Shown here one piece after another: positions 49,321 to 56,825 of a stretch of DNA of 64,000 nt. The DNA is from a virus. The position numbers and the translations under genes were made by a program. The first letter of the stretch is position 1, and every line of letters begins with the position of its first letter. The notes under the pieces are model-generated. The model was not told the DNA's origin and made no database searches. It worked only from the letters and a program-made list of their open reading frames with translations. The stretch lies in the IMG/VR virus record IMGVR_UViG_3300025108_004223, positions 62,001 through 126,000 of that record; one strand, given 5' to 3'.

Positions 49321-50408
49321 TACTTAATTCCTATTAACATGAACCTATTGTAAAGGTTTGTATCTAGCTCTCCTTCGTAATATATTTCACTCATGGGATA
49401 CTTAGACTTTACTTCTTCTAAGTCTTTACAACAATTACTGTGTTGTTCGTTTTCAAAGTAATCATTTTGATGTAGCACTACAAATGTTCCAACAGGTAAA
49501 TCTTCAAACCATTGATTATCCATGTGTTCACAACTTGTATTAATTACACAATTAATGTTATCTAAATCTACCCAGCCAAATGTATCTTCGAGTAAGGTAT
49601 CTTTGTCTTTAAAAATATCATTGCGTATCTTTTCTTTGCTGGTATATCCTTGCATAATCTCATCAAATTTTACTTCAATATCATTTGCATATTTTTCTTC
49701 TTGCTTTTCCATCCAACGTTCAATTTGTTCATCACGTAATTTATAGTTCCTGTAGCTAAGAGTCTTGTTATTCCAGCGTAGTTTATTTACATCTGTAGCA
49801 ATAGGAATAAATTTATTGTCAACAGTTTCGTTATAGCATAACTTCTTGCTAGGCTCTACTGTTTCTTCGTTTAGATCTAGACTATATATCTTACCTACAG
49901 TAAAGTTTTGAAATATAAAGTGAGCAGGAAAGTTATACCAGCCTCCGTAAAATGCTACATTACCTAAACTACCTTCTACAACTTTATTAAGTTCTCTAAT
50001 CATCCATAGTTTACTTTGCACTTGTCCTTTACTAAAGAAGTCATTTAAATCTGGAACCTTTGCACCTTCTCCTTCGTCACCACTCCAATGATTAATAAAT
50101 CTTGCTGTATTGGCCAATAACGGATCTTCGTTCATATACTTACGAATAAGTGTTACAACTAACTGTGCTTTTATCTCTATGTCAGTTAACTGTTCGTGCA
50201 TTAATAAGTTCATCCAACTTTTTACATGCGTTGGGTTACTTTGTCCCATAACAATAATTTCTGTTAAGATATCACGCTTACGATACCAATTATTATGATA
50301 TAATGCTTTGAATAATACTTCATACCTATCACCCTCACCTATTGCATCAAAGTATTCACGTAGACCATAGAGCCAATGATATTGTTTTTGAAATTCTTCT
50401 TGTTTCAT
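49320..50408 (-). CDS. SAM-dependent methyltransferase-like protein
   Basis: A 362-residue protein whose middle looks like a class I methyltransferase core: GNVAFYGGWYNFPAHFIFQ as a modified motif I, KIYSLDLNEETVEPSKK as the acidic ribose-binding motif, and NINCVINTSCEHMDNQW as motif IV. The N-terminal 150 residues are helical and unassigned. I chose the ATG at 50408, coupled to the upstream stop (ATGA). The substrate is unknown; glycan or small-molecule methylation fits the neighbourhood. Confidence 0.68.
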   Translation of the reverse strand: MKQEEFQKQYHWLYGLREYFDAIGEGDRYEVLFKALYHNNWYRKRDILTEIIVMGQSNPTHVKSWMNLLMHEQLTDIEIKAQLVVTLIRKYMNEDPLLANTARFINHWSGDEGEGAKVPDLNDFFSKGQVQSKLWMIRELNKVVEGSLGNVAFYGGWYNFPAHFIFQNFTVGKIYSLDLNEETVEPSKKLCYNETVDNKFIPIATDVNKLRWNNKTLSYRNYKLRDEQIERWMEKQEEKYANDIEVKFDEIMQGYTSKEKIRNDIFKDKDTLLEDTFGWVDLDNINCVINTSCEHMDNQWFEDLPVGTFVVLHQNDYFENEQHSNCCKDLEEVKSKYPMSEIYYEGELDTNLYNRFMLIGIK

Positions 50409-51109
50409 AATGCACTTTCGAATGTTTTCTTTAACCATTCCCAATCGTTAATTTTACGTAATGCTTCTTTGTCATTCTTATAATGATTGCCAAAGTCTCT
50501 GCCTTGATTAGCACCTAGTATTGCATACTCACCATAACGTCTGTTCTCACCACGGGTGCACCAAACTTCTAATCTATATGCATCATCTACTTGTTTTTTG
50601 TGATCAATAATTCCACTGGCCATTTTAGTTCCTTCACGGAATCCACTACGCCATGTATTAAATGGATCAGTATTAAATGCTGTAGTGTTTGATATCTCAA
50701 ACTTAGGTTTAAATACTGCACCTATACTTGTAGTCATATCTACTTTGAATTCTTCTGTAGCAAGTAACTTCTTCTTAGGAAATAGTTTTAACGCACCAAA
50801 TCCATATATGAGATCGTTAACAGGGTTATGACTACGATAAGTAAATACGCATTCTGTTTCGGGAACACCTGGATATGCCTCTCTTCTGTCGCTTGGTTCA
50901 AACTTAAATTGAAAGTTCTCTTGTATGATTGCATCTGCATCACACACATAAAAGTAATTTGTTTTTGATAATTCTGCAGCAGCTTTGTGTGCCTCAAGCA
51001 ATCCAACTACGTTGTCTACTCGTTGTGCATGTGGGGCCTTTTGTTTTAGTATCTCGAAGTTCTCATCAGCTTCCGGCTCGCCGAAAGTTAACATAATAAC
51101 ATCTAGCAT
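50405..51109 (-). CDS. GT-A-like glycosyltransferase
   Basis: A 234-residue protein with a GT-A fold signature: MLDVIMLTFGEPEADEN at the start, VVGLLEAHKAAAELSK, then YFYVCDADAII containing a D-x-D metal/nucleotide motif. An aromatic C-terminal region may bind the acceptor. It is probably a glycosyltransferase for a surface glycan. A GGAG site from the upstream micropeptide gene precedes the ATG. Confidence 0.68.
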   Translation of the reverse strand: MLDVIMLTFGEPEADENFEILKQKAPHAQRVDNVVGLLEAHKAAAELSKTNYFYVCDADAIIQENFQFKFEPSDRREAYPGVPETECVFTYRSHNPVNDLIYGFGALKLFPKKKLLATEEFKVDMTTSIGAVFKPKFEISNTTAFNTDPFNTWRSGFREGTKMASGIIDHKKQVDDAYRLEVWCTRGENRRYGEYAILGANQGRDFGNHYKNDKEALRKINDWEWLKKTFESAL

Positions 51110-51112
51110 GTA

Positions 51113-51220
51113 TTACTTCTCCGTTAATGCGTATACTTTTGTTGCACTAATCCAGCCTAGTATAAATGAGATTGCCATCACACTTGTAATTGCTAGTAAA
51201 TGCCATAAAATAAAAGTCAT
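51113..51220 (-). CDS. Membrane micropeptide (35 aa)
   Basis: A 35-residue peptide, mostly one membrane segment (LLAITSVMAISFILGWI). AAGGAA precedes the ATG. It ends four bases before the glycosyltransferase start. The function is unknown. Confidence 0.6.
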   Translation of the reverse strand: MTFILWHLLAITSVMAISFILGWISATKVYALTEK

Positions 51221-51234
51221 ATTATTTTCCTTTT

Positions 51235-51861
51235 TTAGCTTTGGCGCACTGCTTTTTGGACCTCTGTATCCAACCAATGTTCATGCACCTGTTTAATATA
51301 TTTAGTGTTACTATCTTCCTTTAGAATTTCATCTATATTCGAGTCCAAAAAAGCAATAGGCCAATCTATTTCTCTGCCTAACTGCTCCAAATAGTTCTGC
51401 TTATACAAATATAATAGTTCTTGACTTAAGAAGTAACAGTTTTGTGTTTCAAACAACCAGTTAAAAGATTGCAATGCAATAGGAGTAGTTTCTTTGCCTC
51501 GCACTCTATTTTGTTGATTACGTAAAATATTTTGATCTCTACCAATTATGCCTATATTAATTTTATCTACATGCTTTTGTGCATGTTTAATAAACTCAAT
51601 GTAATCAGGTGTAACAGGTTTTTGATCTTTAAAGTATGGACTGCTAACACTGGTTACAAAGTATTCACTTTGATTCCAGTCAAATTCGTCTAATTTAGAT
51701 GGGTCTGCCCAATAATCTGCAAAAGGCTCTTGGTGATGCCCTTCCCAATATCTATTGAGCAATGTTTTCCATCCAAAGACTTCTTCGTGTAGTGCTAGAC
51801 ATTTGCTAAACAAATGATTACCACTACCTTGCGGACCTGTAATAATTAATAAACTACTCAT
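51235..51861 (-). CDS. Sulfotransferase-like P-loop protein, probably leaderless
   Basis: A 208-residue protein beginning MSSLLIITGPQGSGNHLFSK, a P-loop or phosphosulfate-binding loop, and containing INIGIIGRDQNILRNQQNR, similar to the PAPS 3'-phosphate region. The ATG at 51861 sits seven bases after the -10 box of its promoter with no ribosome-binding site, so the message would be leaderless. A longer frame to 51897 would overlap the promoter and is rejected. Acceptor unknown. Confidence 0.62.
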   Translation of the reverse strand: MSSLLIITGPQGSGNHLFSKCLALHEEVFGWKTLLNRYWEGHHQEPFADYWADPSKLDEFDWNQSEYFVTSVSSPYFKDQKPVTPDYIEFIKHAQKHVDKINIGIIGRDQNILRNQQNRVRGKETTPIALQSFNWLFETQNCYFLSQELLYLYKQNYLEQLGREIDWPIAFLDSNIDEILKEDSNTKYIKQVHEHWLDTEVQKAVRQS

Positions 51862-51868
51862 TGTAGTT

Positions 51869-51897
51869 ATAATACTATAAAATGCTCTCTTTGTCAA
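51869..51897 (-). promoter_or_regulatory. Sigma70-like promoter, leaderless layout
   Basis: On the minus strand TTGACA (51897-51892), a 17-base spacer and TATTAT (51874-51869), then seven bases to the ATG at 51861. The same -10 sequence and spacing occur in the promoter at 44502-44530. Confidence 0.72.
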
Positions 51898-51918
51898 GTG
51901 GGCATTTTGATCCTATTA

Positions 51919-52428
51919 CTACTGTGCTAGTGGATTATCCAATGCTCTTTGTAATCTTTTGTTTAGTCTGCTTTCTAGTTCTTTAAGTTTCAAATCAGTG
52001 CTTGTGCGTAAACTATCTGCTTTTTGCTCATAGTCTGTTAGTAACTGGTCACGTTTGTTTTCAAAACGTTGATCAGCTAAACTAATTTCTTCACGCACAT
52101 CTTCTTCAACACTATTAACATCATCTTCTACTTGATCTACAATACGTTCTAGTCTAACAATATCATCACGTAATCCGTTTTTAATATCTTTAGAATAGTC
52201 TAATGCTTCATCTAGTTTAGTGTTAACTACTTGTAGTTCTGCTCTGATTCCACTTAGGTCTGGTGCTACATACCTTTCTATCTTTGCTTTCATATTTCTA
52301 TAATCATTATAGAATTCGAAGCCTCCCCAAGCTGCTCCGCCTAGGGTAGATAAAATAGTAATAACTAGAAACAGTTTGCCGCCTGTGAACTTTAATCCAC
52401 CTACTTCTACTGTTGTTTTTTCACTCAT
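51919..52428 (-). CDS. Membrane-anchored coiled-coil protein
   Basis: A 169-residue protein with one membrane segment (LFLVITILSTLGGAAWGGF, residues about 19-37) and a long charged coiled coil (QVEDDVNSVEEDVREEISLA and beyond). It is coupled (ATGA) to the lysine-rich protein upstream. The layout resembles a membrane tether or spanin-like element, but the function is unknown. It closes the late-type module that begins at 55550. Confidence 0.68.
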   Translation of the reverse strand: MSEKTTVEVGGLKFTGGKLFLVITILSTLGGAAWGGFEFYNDYRNMKAKIERYVAPDLSGIRAELQVVNTKLDEALDYSKDIKNGLRDDIVRLERIVDQVEDDVNSVEEDVREEISLADQRFENKRDQLLTDYEQKADSLRTSTDLKLKELESRLNKRLQRALDNPLAQ

Positions 52429-52655
52429 GCTTTTGTTTCCTTTTTCTTAGCAGGCTTCTTGGCCGCTGTCTTTTTAGACTTTGTAATTTTCTTTGGCTTA
52501 GATGCTTTTTTCTTACTCTGCTCTGGCTTTTTAGCCTTAGGTTTAGCAGGCGCCTTCTTTGCCTTCTTTGGTTCTTCTTTTGGACTAGTTGGACCTTTAC
52601 CTTTTCCAAAGAAAAGTTCAGTCAACGTAGGCCAATCCTTTATTGATTTCCACAT
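52425..52655 (-). CDS. Lysine-rich histone H1-like small protein
   Basis: A 76-residue protein whose C-terminal two thirds are Lys/Ala/Pro repeats (KKAPAKPKAKKPEQSKKKAS) like bacterial H1-type or Lys-rich DNA-binding tails. The N-terminus (MWKSIKDWPTLTELFFGKGK) is different. I chose the ATG at 52655 with AGGAGAA upstream. It may bind DNA or the acidic region of the neighbouring giant protein. Confidence 0.7.
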   Translation of the reverse strand: MWKSIKDWPTLTELFFGKGKGPTSPKEEPKKAKKAPAKPKAKKPEQSKKKASKPKKITKSKKTAAKKPAKKKETKA

Positions 52656-52684
52656 ATTATTTCTCCTTTTAATTAATTTAGTTA

Positions 52685-55063
52685 TCATTCCATTCCCTCA
52701 TATTGTTCATCTACCATTTTATTCCACTTTAATTCACTTGCAAGACCATTTCTCAAACCTCGTTGGTTCTCTGGAATCTTTTTATCTAAGTATATTCCTT
52801 CTGAATTGTAAAAGTCTACTCCAGGTATTGCCATTTCTCCATAAGCATTAAAGCCTGGAACATAGTTAATTAATGCTGCAATAATCTGTTGTAAAGCCTG
52901 TTGTGCCTCAAGTGATGTTGCTTTGCCTTGATCTTCTGCAAGTTTTTTTAGTTTTTCTTTGATGATCTCTTTCATCTTCTTGCGTTTAGCTGCTTCCTTT
53001 TCTTTCTTGGATAGCTTCTTAACTTTCTTAGGCTTTGAGTCAGCTACTTTTTCTTCCTTTGTATCTTCCGTTGTTTCTTCCTCTGATTCATTTGAATTCT
53101 CTTCTTCGCTTTCATCTTCATCGGTAGCTTCCTCATTGCTTTCTTCTTCAGTAGTTTCTTCTTCGTCTGTGCTTTCTTCCTCAGTTGATTCCTCTTCGGT
53201 CTCTTCTGTAGCCTCATCCTCTGTGCTTTCTTCAGCTTCTTCCTCAGGTTCAGTTTCTTCTACTGCTTCTTCGGTTGACTCTTCTTCTGTGGAATTTCCT
53301 TCAGATACTTCATCGGAACTTGTATCTTCTGTTCCCCCTTCAGTATCGTTCTCATCTGTCCCGGTATCTCCATCCATTGACTGTTCCACATCACTACCGG
53401 ACTCTTCTTGTTCTTGTGTCGCATCTGGTATCTCCAATTCCATTTCAATTTGCTGTTCTACTTCAGCTTCAATTTGTTCTACTTCACCTAATGGTTCTGG
53501 TGCTGGCATAGTGTTGCCTGTATCCATTGTTCCCACATCTGGTATTTCAACTGTTGGTAATTCTATTACTACCTCGGGTTCTGGTTCAGGCATTGGCTCC
53601 GGCATAGGCTCTGGAGCAGGTATTAAGTTTATAGTTGGTAAGTCTGGTGTTGCAATTACATTATCAACAATACTATCACCTGTTCCTGTTCCAATATCAG
53701 TTGGGTCAGTTTCTATGATTGGTGCAACATAACCTGGGCACTGTGAATCATACTGTGAGTTGTAACTACATTGCTGATTTAAGTATGCTGTATCGTATCC
53801 TGCACAACCCGGACTATGCAATGCATCTAAGGTGCATTGCTGTTCAAAGTATGCTTCTTCATATCCTGGGCATGATTCATCATGTGTTGAATCTAATGCA
53901 CATTGTTGTGTTAAGTAAGCGGCAGCATAACCTGGACATGCACTATTATATAATGTGTCAATGCTACATTGCTGTGTTAGGTAAGCAGCGGCATATCCAT
54001 CACATCCACTGTCATAAAGTGGGTCTGCACTACATTGTTGAGTGTAATAAGCAGCGGCATATCCATCACATCCACTGTCATAAAGTGGGTCTGCACTACA
54101 TTGTTGATCATAGTAAGCACTTGCATAGCCTGGGCACCCACTATCGTATAATGGATCTGCACTACATTGTGCATTATAATTTGCTGTTGCATAGCCTGGA
54201 CAACCTGGATCGTATAAGGCATTAGCGGCACAATTTGTATCGTATTGCCATGTCGCATAGGCTGTTGCATAACCTGGGCAACTAGGATCATAAAGGGCTG
54301 TATCATTACATGGGTTAGCTCTATAAGTAAACCAAGTTTTTAAATCATTTATAATAGGACCGTAGTAACCATCCCAATTACCTTTGTCGTATCCACTTAT
54401 TCTAAAACGCACATCACCAACTGCATTTGGTGTGCGTATTGTTCCTACTTTATCTATGTGATTGTAAACTTCTATATTGTCTTCGTGTATCTGCCAAACA
54501 ACCGAACCTTCTTGAACTTCATTATCACTATGAGCGTTACTTGACGTCCAATCATACCATGTATCCATAGTCCAAGTTTTAGTTTCAACTACGTTTCCAC
54601 TGCTATCTGTTACTTCAACAATTACAATTAACTCATCCCAATGCGTATCATCAGTAATCTCACCTGTTGAGAGGTTTACTCTATCTTCAATATCAACACT
54701 ACAAAATTTGCCAGGTTCATTGAAGCAATGTATATATTTCCATTGATAGTGAACTTTGTCTATGCTAACGCCTGTGCCTTCTAGTGCTTGATTGATTGCA
54801 TATGATACTGCAAATGTGTTAACACACTCACCAAAACGTAGGCTTTCTCCATTCGAATATACAAATGCCGCGGAGGTGCCAGATGGACATCCATATTGTG
54901 GACTACCAATGGTTCCGTCATCCAAGTCTATGTCGGTTGGATTAGTTGTTGTTGGGTTAGTTGGAACAGCGGTATCTGTTGCTAATGCTGTGCTACTAAA
55001 TGAGTAACAAATACAAAAGAATACTAAAACCGATAGTCTTTTCAACAATCTTTTGAGTATCAT
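52685..55063 (-). CDS. Giant repeat protein of a late-type module
   Basis: A 792-residue protein: a signal-like hydrophobic N-terminus (LSVLVFFCICYSF), a globular N-terminal domain, nine tandem repeats of about 22 residues (C-x-x-D-x-L-Y-D-x-x-C-x-G-Y-x-x-A-Y), a Pro/Glu linker, a roughly 110-residue very acidic Glu/Ser/Thr region, a basic helical patch (KKVKKLSKKEKEAAKRKK) and a C-terminal domain with YVPGFNAYGEMAIPGVDF. The C-x-G-Y repeat style is one I recall from marine myovirus proteins. The ATG at 55063 has GAGGAGAA upstream; an apparent TTG start 18 bases earlier is rejected. Probably virion- or envelope-related. Confidence 0.85.
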   Translation of the reverse strand: MILKRLLKRLSVLVFFCICYSFSSTALATDTAVPTNPTTTNPTDIDLDDGTIGSPQYGCPSGTSAAFVYSNGESLRFGECVNTFAVSYAINQALEGTGVSIDKVHYQWKYIHCFNEPGKFCSVDIEDRVNLSTGEITDDTHWDELIVIVEVTDSSGNVVETKTWTMDTWYDWTSSNAHSDNEVQEGSVVWQIHEDNIEVYNHIDKVGTIRTPNAVGDVRFRISGYDKGNWDGYYGPIINDLKTWFTYRANPCNDTALYDPSCPGYATAYATWQYDTNCAANALYDPGCPGYATANYNAQCSADPLYDSGCPGYASAYYDQQCSADPLYDSGCDGYAAAYYTQQCSADPLYDSGCDGYAAAYLTQQCSIDTLYNSACPGYAAAYLTQQCALDSTHDESCPGYEEAYFEQQCTLDALHSPGCAGYDTAYLNQQCSYNSQYDSQCPGYVAPIIETDPTDIGTGTGDSIVDNVIATPDLPTINLIPAPEPMPEPMPEPEPEVVIELPTVEIPDVGTMDTGNTMPAPEPLGEVEQIEAEVEQQIEMELEIPDATQEQEESGSDVEQSMDGDTGTDENDTEGGTEDTSSDEVSEGNSTEEESTEEAVEETEPEEEAEESTEDEATEETEEESTEEESTDEEETTEEESNEEATDEDESEEENSNESEEETTEDTKEEKVADSKPKKVKKLSKKEKEAAKRKKMKEIIKEKLKKLAEDQGKATSLEAQQALQQIIAALINYVPGFNAYGEMAIPGVDFYNSEGIYLDKKIPENQRGLRNGLASELKWNKMVDEQYEGME
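53725..54318 (-). repeat. Nine tandem 66-bp coding repeats (C-x-G-Y motif)
   Basis: Nine in-frame units of 22 codons, each with a paired-cysteine pattern, C...LYD..C.GY...Y..QQ. Adjacent units 4 and 5 are nearly identical, with the later ones diverged, as expected from tandem duplication. They lie inside the 792-residue protein and are not CRISPR. Confidence 0.9.
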
Positions 55064-55550
55064 CCTGACGTTTCTCCTCAATTATGTTTTCTGGTCTACG
55101 CTCCGGAGAAGCTTCCCAACTTGCTTGGGCCTCTTCACCAATTTTACCAAAATACGGACAAGGAGTTCCTGCCATTTCCATTGCATTAAATACACGTTCG
55201 TCTTGACACATAATACTAACGGCTGCAACCTTCATGCCCATGTCGTAGATTGTTTTGGCTAGTTTTAGCCTTTCACAATTCAAGTCACGAACAGTTTTGC
55301 CTCCACTAATACCAAGTATTTGTGTTTGAACTGCACCTGAAATTCCTACTGTGCATAAGTCACTGTTGCTACTGTTTATGCTTGGTGATATTGCACTAGG
55401 CGGTGGGCTTTTAACTGTTGTTTTAGTGTCACCTTTTGTTGTGACTGTGCTGTTACTAGTTGATTCTGTTACAATAGGATCTGCAGCGAGTGCCGATGTC
55501 ATTCCAAAAACTATTAGCATGACTATTGTAAATATTTTTATGTTTCTCAT
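54996..55550 (-). CDS. Conserved secreted phage protein (184 aa)
   Basis: A 184-residue protein with a signal peptide (MRNIKIFTIVMLIVFGMTSA), a Thr/Ser linker, and a cysteine-containing core (NSDLCTVGISGAVQTQILGI, then RDLNCERLKLAKTIYDMGMK, CQDERVF and AGTPCPYFGKIGEEA). I recall similar proteins in marine T4-like phages; function unknown. The ATG at 55550 has AAGGAA upstream. A TATAAATA late promoter lies at 55623-55630. It overlaps the giant repeat gene by 68 bases. Confidence 0.78.
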   Translation of the reverse strand: MRNIKIFTIVMLIVFGMTSALAADPIVTESTSNSTVTTKGDTKTTVKSPPPSAISPSINSSNSDLCTVGISGAVQTQILGISGGKTVRDLNCERLKLAKTIYDMGMKVAAVSIMCQDERVFNAMEMAGTPCPYFGKIGEEAQASWEASPERRPENIIEEKRQDDTQKIVEKTIGFSILLYLLLI

Positions 55551-55622
55551 CTGCATTTCCTTCTTAGTTAAGTTCGAAATCTTCATAGATTATTGTATTA
55601 CGAAAACATCTATTTCGTGTAG

Positions 55623-55630
55623 TATTTATA
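55623..55630 (-). promoter_or_regulatory. T4-type late promoter (TATAAATA)
   Basis: On the minus strand an exact T4 late promoter box TATAAATA, about 65 bases upstream of the 54996-55550 start. A small hairpin (ACGAAA with TTTCGT) lies in the leader. It would drive the late-type module down to 51919 through the gp45-dependent late system. Confidence 0.72.
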
Positions 55631-55670
55631 ACTATTGTTAATTTTATTAACTATATATTTATTGATTGTC

Positions 55671-55699
55671 ATAGAAAAGGGCCCCCGAAGAGGCCCTTT
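55671..55699 (-). terminator. Rho-independent terminator after the TctC-like gene
   Basis: An 8-bp GC-rich stem (55676-55683 with 55692-55699) with an eight-base loop, followed on the minus strand by TTTTCT. It lies just past the substrate-binding protein gene and separates the transporter from the late-type module. Confidence 0.85.
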
Positions 55700-55736
55700 A
55701 ATGTAACCTAAGTTACGTTCCTAAGGTAGTTAGGAC

Positions 55737-56810
55737 TTATTGAGGGATAACATCTTCTTTGAAGATTGCATCTTTACCTGTAAACTTCAAGAAGTCAACT
55801 AGGTTTGCATATGTATCACGCTCGATTTGGTTACGCAAAATGTCTAGTGCGCCTTTCATATCGTCTCCGATAATCCAGTCATACTTTCCAGTTTTTACAT
55901 AAATCTTTGCCATTGACTCTGGGTCTGCTGCCATGGCACGGAATGCCGCAACAAGAGCCGGAGTATTTGGGTTGTCTTTTTGTGTCCATAATGCTTTTTG
56001 CATCACGTCACGGAAGTTACGAACTAGTTCGAAAGCATCCCAGAATTCACCTGATGGTGCTTCGCCCCATCTTTGTTCAAACACTTCGTGAATTGATTGG
56101 TTTGGCCAGTTTGGATCTGCATCAATTTCACCTGTTTCCAAGTTGAATACACCTTGTGAGAACCATACTTTTGAGTAAGGTGCATCATTATAATACTTGT
56201 TATAAGCCGCAGTTGACTCACGTGTTACGTTAAGCTCACCACGTTGGTAAGACAATCTACGCTCGCCACCTGACATACCTTTGATGTATTTGTATTGAGT
56301 GTTAAAGATTTCTTTACCTTGCTCCATAGTTAGACCTGGTCCACCTTTAAGTAAGATGTGTGCCATCATGTCTGGATTCATACCTGAACCAGCTGAGAAC
56401 AAAATCTCATCTGTGTATGGGTCAATTGACTTTTGGTGACCGTTAATAATAGTCAAGTTCATCATACCAATTGGATCATATTCATAGTAGTTATAGTCTA
56501 CGTCATCTACTAGATAACTTACACCATTACCACCGTGTGATACCATTACAACTTTTGGATCTGATTGCAAGTCGTTGTGGAACTTGTTGAATCCAGGAAT
56601 ATCATTTGCACCTGGAATGTTAATGATCTTGATTTTTTCACCTAAGTGCTTCTCAAGTTCTTTGGCAACAATTGCTGTCCATACAGACGTTCCTGATCCA
56701 GGCTTCTGTGGGACAACAAATGTGTAGTCTGCTACTGCTGGTGCAGAGTATCCTACTAGTAATGACATTGCAAGTGCTAATGCCATAAAAGGTTTCTTTA
56801 GTTGTTTCAT
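55737..56810 (-). CDS. tctC: TctC/Bug-family substrate-binding protein
   Basis: A 357-residue periplasmic protein with a clear signal peptide (MKQLKKPFMALALAMSLLVG, cleavage near VAD). The mature start FVVPQKPGSGTSVWTAIVA matches the Bug/TctC signature (P-x-x-P-G-G-x-x-D-x-x-A-R-x-x), and KIINIPGANDIPGFNKF follows. Bug proteins bind tricarboxylates, dicarboxylates or other organic acids and deliver them to TctA. It is directly downstream of TctA and ends at a strong terminator. The ligand is unknown. Confidence 0.88.
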   Translation of the reverse strand: MKQLKKPFMALALAMSLLVGYSAPAVADYTFVVPQKPGSGTSVWTAIVAKELEKHLGEKIKIINIPGANDIPGFNKFHNDLQSDPKVVMVSHGGNGVSYLVDDVDYNYYEYDPIGMMNLTIINGHQKSIDPYTDEILFSAGSGMNPDMMAHILLKGGPGLTMEQGKEIFNTQYKYIKGMSGGERRLSYQRGELNVTRESTAAYNKYYNDAPYSKVWFSQGVFNLETGEIDADPNWPNQSIHEVFEQRWGEAPSGEFWDAFELVRNFRDVMQKALWTQKDNPNTPALVAAFRAMAADPESMAKIYVKTGKYDWIIGDDMKGALDILRNQIERDTYANLVDFLKFTGKDAIFKEDVIPQ

Positions 56811-56825
56811 ATTTTCTCCTTTGAT

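Noticed and set aside
52959-53732. Plus-strand 257-residue serine-rich frame
   Set aside because: It is the antisense of the acidic Glu/Ser/Thr region of the 792-residue protein; its low-complexity Ser/Val composition is a codon mirror, with no promoter or ribosome-binding site.
53719-54225. Plus-strand 168-residue histidine-rich repeat frame
   Set aside because: It is antisense to the nine C-x-G-Y coding repeats; the repetition comes from the real gene on the minus strand.
53725-54318. Possible CRISPR array from regular repeats
   Set aside because: The repeats are contiguous 66-base coding units without unique spacers.
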